Assembly: GCA_009787485.1 (NCBI GenBank)
Contig: WQWP01000052.1
Location: 1 to 15,543 of the forward strand
Reading direction: 5' to 3'
Source of the DNA: Lentimicrobiaceae bacterium
Lineage (GTDB): Bacteria; Bacteroidota; Bacteroidia; Bacteroidales; WCHB1-69
DNA: 15,543 bases
Position numbers and translations under genes: made by a program
Shown: piece by piece, positions 13,978 through 15,543 of the stretch
Layout of the letters: every line of letters begins with the position of its first letter
How positions within the stretch are numbered: position 1 is the first letter of the stretch
The notes under the pieces: generated by a model
Seen by the model: only the letters and a program-made list of their open reading frames with translations
What the model was told of the DNA's origin: nothing
Databases searched by the model: none

Positions 13978-15204
13978 ATGATTCAAAAAGCAACAAGCAG
14001 CCAGCAGGCTATCGAATTGGAAGACAAGTACGGAGCACACAATTATCACCCACTCCCCGTTGTACTTGCAAAAGGAGAAGGTCCTTTTATGTGGGATGTA
14101 GAGGGAAACAAGTATTATGATTTTCTTGCTGCATATTCAGCTGTAAATCAAGGGCATTGCCACCCGAGAATTGTAGAGGCAATGTGCGAACAAGCGCGCA
14201 CGCTCACCCTTACATCCCGCGCATTTTACAATGATGTGTTGGGTGTTTTTGAAAAATATATCACAGAGTACTTCGGATACGATAAAGTGCTCATGATGAA
14301 CTCCGGCGCAGAAGCTGATGAAACAGCGATTAAATTGTGCCGCAAATGGGCTTACAAAGTAAAAGGTATTCCAGAAAATCAAGCTAAAATTATTTGCTGC
14401 GAAAATAACTTCCACGGAAGAACGATTACCATCGTTTCTATGTCAAGCGACCCCGATTCTTATGGCGGTTACGGTCCTTTTACCCCCGGTTTTATTCGCG
14501 TACCTTATAACGATTTGAACGCTTTGGCAGAAGCTGTGAAAGATCCGCACGTGGCAGGATTTTTACTTGAGCCTATTCAAGGAGAAGCCGGTGTATTTGT
14601 ACCCGATGAAGGCTACTTGAAAAAAGCATACGAACTTTGCAAAGCCAATAACGTATTGTTTATTGCCGATGAAATTCAATCCGGTATTGGACGTACAGGC
14701 AAAATGTTGGCTTGCGACCACGAAAACGTTCGCCCCGACCTGCTGCTCTTAGGAAAAGCATTATCAGGAGGCGCATATCCGGTATCCGCAGTTTTAGCCG
14801 ATGATGAAGTGATGCTCACGATTAAACCGGGAGAACACGGCTCAACTTATGGCGGAAACCCAGTGGCTTGCAAAGTAGCCATGGTGGCGTTGGAAGTAAT
14901 TAAAGATGAAAAATTGGTTGAAAAATCAGAATACTTAGGGAAAATATTCCGCGAAGAAATGCAATCCGTGAAAAGCGATATGATTGAATTGGTGCGCGGA
15001 AAAGGTTTGATGAACGCTATCATCATTCGTCCCCACAACGGAAAAACAGCATGGGATGTGTGCTTGAAAATGAAAGAATTAGGCGTGCTTGCGAAACCTA
15101 CACACGGACATATCATTCGTTTTACGCCTCCTTTGGTGATCACAGAAGAGCAACTTCGCGAAGCCATCGAACTGATTAAAAAAGCAATTTTATCGTTTGA
15201 ATAG
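13978..15204 (+). CDS. rocD: Ornithine aminotransferase RocD
   Basis: RocD moves the delta-amino group of ornithine to 2-oxoglutarate, giving glutamate semialdehyde (pyrroline-5-carboxylate), which links arginine breakdown to proline and glutamate. It is a class-III PLP aminotransferase of 408 residues, normal for the family. PLP-binding features: MNSGAEADETA (107-117), NNFHGRT (143-149), EPIQGEAGV (198-206), Asp231 in FIADEIQSG (228-236), Lys260 in LLGKALSGG (257-265) as the Schiff-base lysine, and STYGGNP (289-295). The N-terminal KYGAHNYHPLPVVL and FLAAYSAVNQGHCHP favour ornithine aminotransferase over acetylornithine aminotransferase. It has its own TAnnTTTG box and is followed by a heptad-based hairpin before the TPR gene. 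Confidence 0.95.
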   Translation: MIQKATSSQQAIELEDKYGAHNYHPLPVVLAKGEGPFMWDVEGNKYYDFLAAYSAVNQGHCHPRIVEAMCEQARTLTLTSRAFYNDVLGVFEKYITEYFGYDKVLMMNSGAEADETAIKLCRKWAYKVKGIPENQAKIICCENNFHGRTITIVSMSSDPDSYGGYGPFTPGFIRVPYNDLNALAEAVKDPHVAGFLLEPIQGEAGVFVPDEGYLKKAYELCKANNVLFIADEIQSGIGRTGKMLACDHENVRPDLLLLGKALSGGAYPVSAVLADDEVMLTIKPGEHGSTYGGNPVACKVAMVALEVIKDEKLVEKSEYLGKIFREEMQSVKSDMIELVRGKGLMNAIIIRPHNGKTAWDVCLKMKELGVLAKPTHGHIIRFTPPLVITEEQLREAIELIKKAILSFE

Positions 15205-15210
15205 TAAATC

Positions 15211-15307
15211 AGTGGTTAGTGATTAGTGGTTAGTGGTTATTCTCTTTAACAAAAACATTATCACTAACCACTAATTATTAACCACTAACCACTAATCACT
15301 AACCACT
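15211..15307. repeat. Inverted AACCACT heptad repeat (29-bp perfect stem) between rocD and the TPR gene
   Basis: The left arm 15211-15239 (AGTGGTT units) is the exact reverse complement of the right arm 15279-15307 (AACCACT units), including the position of the one AATCACT variant. The 39-nt loop contains further degenerate heptads (TATCACT, AACCACT, AATTATT at 15259-15279). The array starts 6 bp after the rocD stop and ends 2 bp before the next ATG. As RNA it would form a long stem and could affect termination or mRNA stability. There is no T-run directly after the stem, so it is not a standard intrinsic terminator. Confidence 0.93.
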
Positions 15308-15309
15308 AA

Positions 15310-15543
15310 ATGGACTCATTTGAAAATTCTGAATTAGTAAACGATTTTATCAATAGTATTGATAATGGCGTGTCCCAGTATTTCGATTCTATGGAAATGG
15401 AAATGATTATTGAGGAACTGATGCGCGGTTTCAATTTTAAATACCTTGACTTGGCTATTGAGCATGCCATAATGCAATTTCCGAATGAGTCGCAATTTCG
15501 CATTTACCGTGCGAAAAAATATATTCTTGAATTTCAAATGGAA
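15310..15543 (+). CDS. Probable tetratricopeptide-repeat protein (5' part only)
   Basis: An ATG at 15310 opens 78 codons with no stop before the window end. The sequence (for example VSQYFDSMEMEMIIEELMRG, then FKYLDLAIEHAIMQFPNE) is acidic and helical. It resembles the N-terminus of Bacteroidota TPR proteins, in which 'yFds.ele.iie.yl..g....Al..ie.al..hP' leads into TPR helices; the P-N at about 63-64 and the AIEHA helix fit a first TPR-like hairpin. The start is chosen because it gives this pattern and sits directly after the heptad repeat. No promoter box is visible, so it may be transcribed with rocD. Function is unknown; TPR proteins mediate protein-protein contacts. Confidence 0.6.
   Translation, partial: MDSFENSELVNDFINSIDNGVSQYFDSMEMEMIIEELMRGFNFKYLDLAIEHAIMQFPNESQFRIYRAKKYILEFQME

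Noticed and set aside
15211..15307. Insertion sequence or MITE with terminal inverted repeats
   Set aside because: The arms are tandem heptads, no target-site duplication is visible and the loop has no transposase remnant.

Overview
The window looks like a chromosomal housekeeping segment of an AT-rich member of the Bacteroidota. The evidence is the recurrent TAnnTTTG promoter box (with TTG/TTTG about 18-21 bp upstream where visible) in front of most genes, the absence of clear Shine-Dalgarno sequences, a surface lipoprotein with Bacteroidota-style 'ARG[IV]CWS' repeats, and family members typical of that phylum (CPA2 antiporter with an extra membrane block, Rossmann/DUF2520 protein, DUF5362-like protein). 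No rRNA, tRNA, phage, transposase, CRISPR array or plasmid function was seen. No gene-free stretch exceeds about 230 bp.

Layout. Positions 1-3929 (minus strand): a partial lipoprotein with an Ig-like domain and fibronectin-type repeats, open at the window edge, preceded by an S9 prolyl-oligopeptidase-type exopeptidase. Positions 4157-5140 (plus): queG, last step of queuosine synthesis. Positions 5115-8251 (minus): a CPA2 cation/proton antiporter whose 3' end overlaps that of queG, and a Rossmann/DUF2520 protein. From 8388 everything is on the plus strand: an RsmI-like tetrapyrrole-methylase-family methyltransferase, an MscS-type channel, a DUF5362-like membrane protein, nadD (NAD synthesis), apbE (covalent flavinylation), kdsA (KDO for lipopolysaccharide), rocD (ornithine aminotransferase) and the start of a probable TPR protein. 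The genes do not form one pathway. The close spacings DUF5362-like/nadD (38 bp) and nadD/apbE (48 bp) suggest local co-transcription.

The unusual content is not a gene cluster but a set of short-period repeats. Period-7 arrays occur between apbE and kdsA (AACCACT, 13 units), at the apbE stop codon (TTGAATA), between rocD and the TPR gene (the same AACCACT heptad as a perfect 29-bp inverted repeat), and inside queG (five xxGAGGT heptads). Period-8 units occur in queG (CGAAxGxA) and in the divergent promoter region at 8290-8349 (CGCAAAGG, as a 26-bp inverted repeat). A composite element with two perfect hairpins and a purine-rich tract lies in frame inside the DUF2520 gene. Thus two conserved genes appear to carry in-frame repeat insertions, one palindrome appears to supply matching -33 boxes to two divergent promoters, and one repeat supplies a stop codon. 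This repeat ecology is the strongest candidate for something undescribed here.
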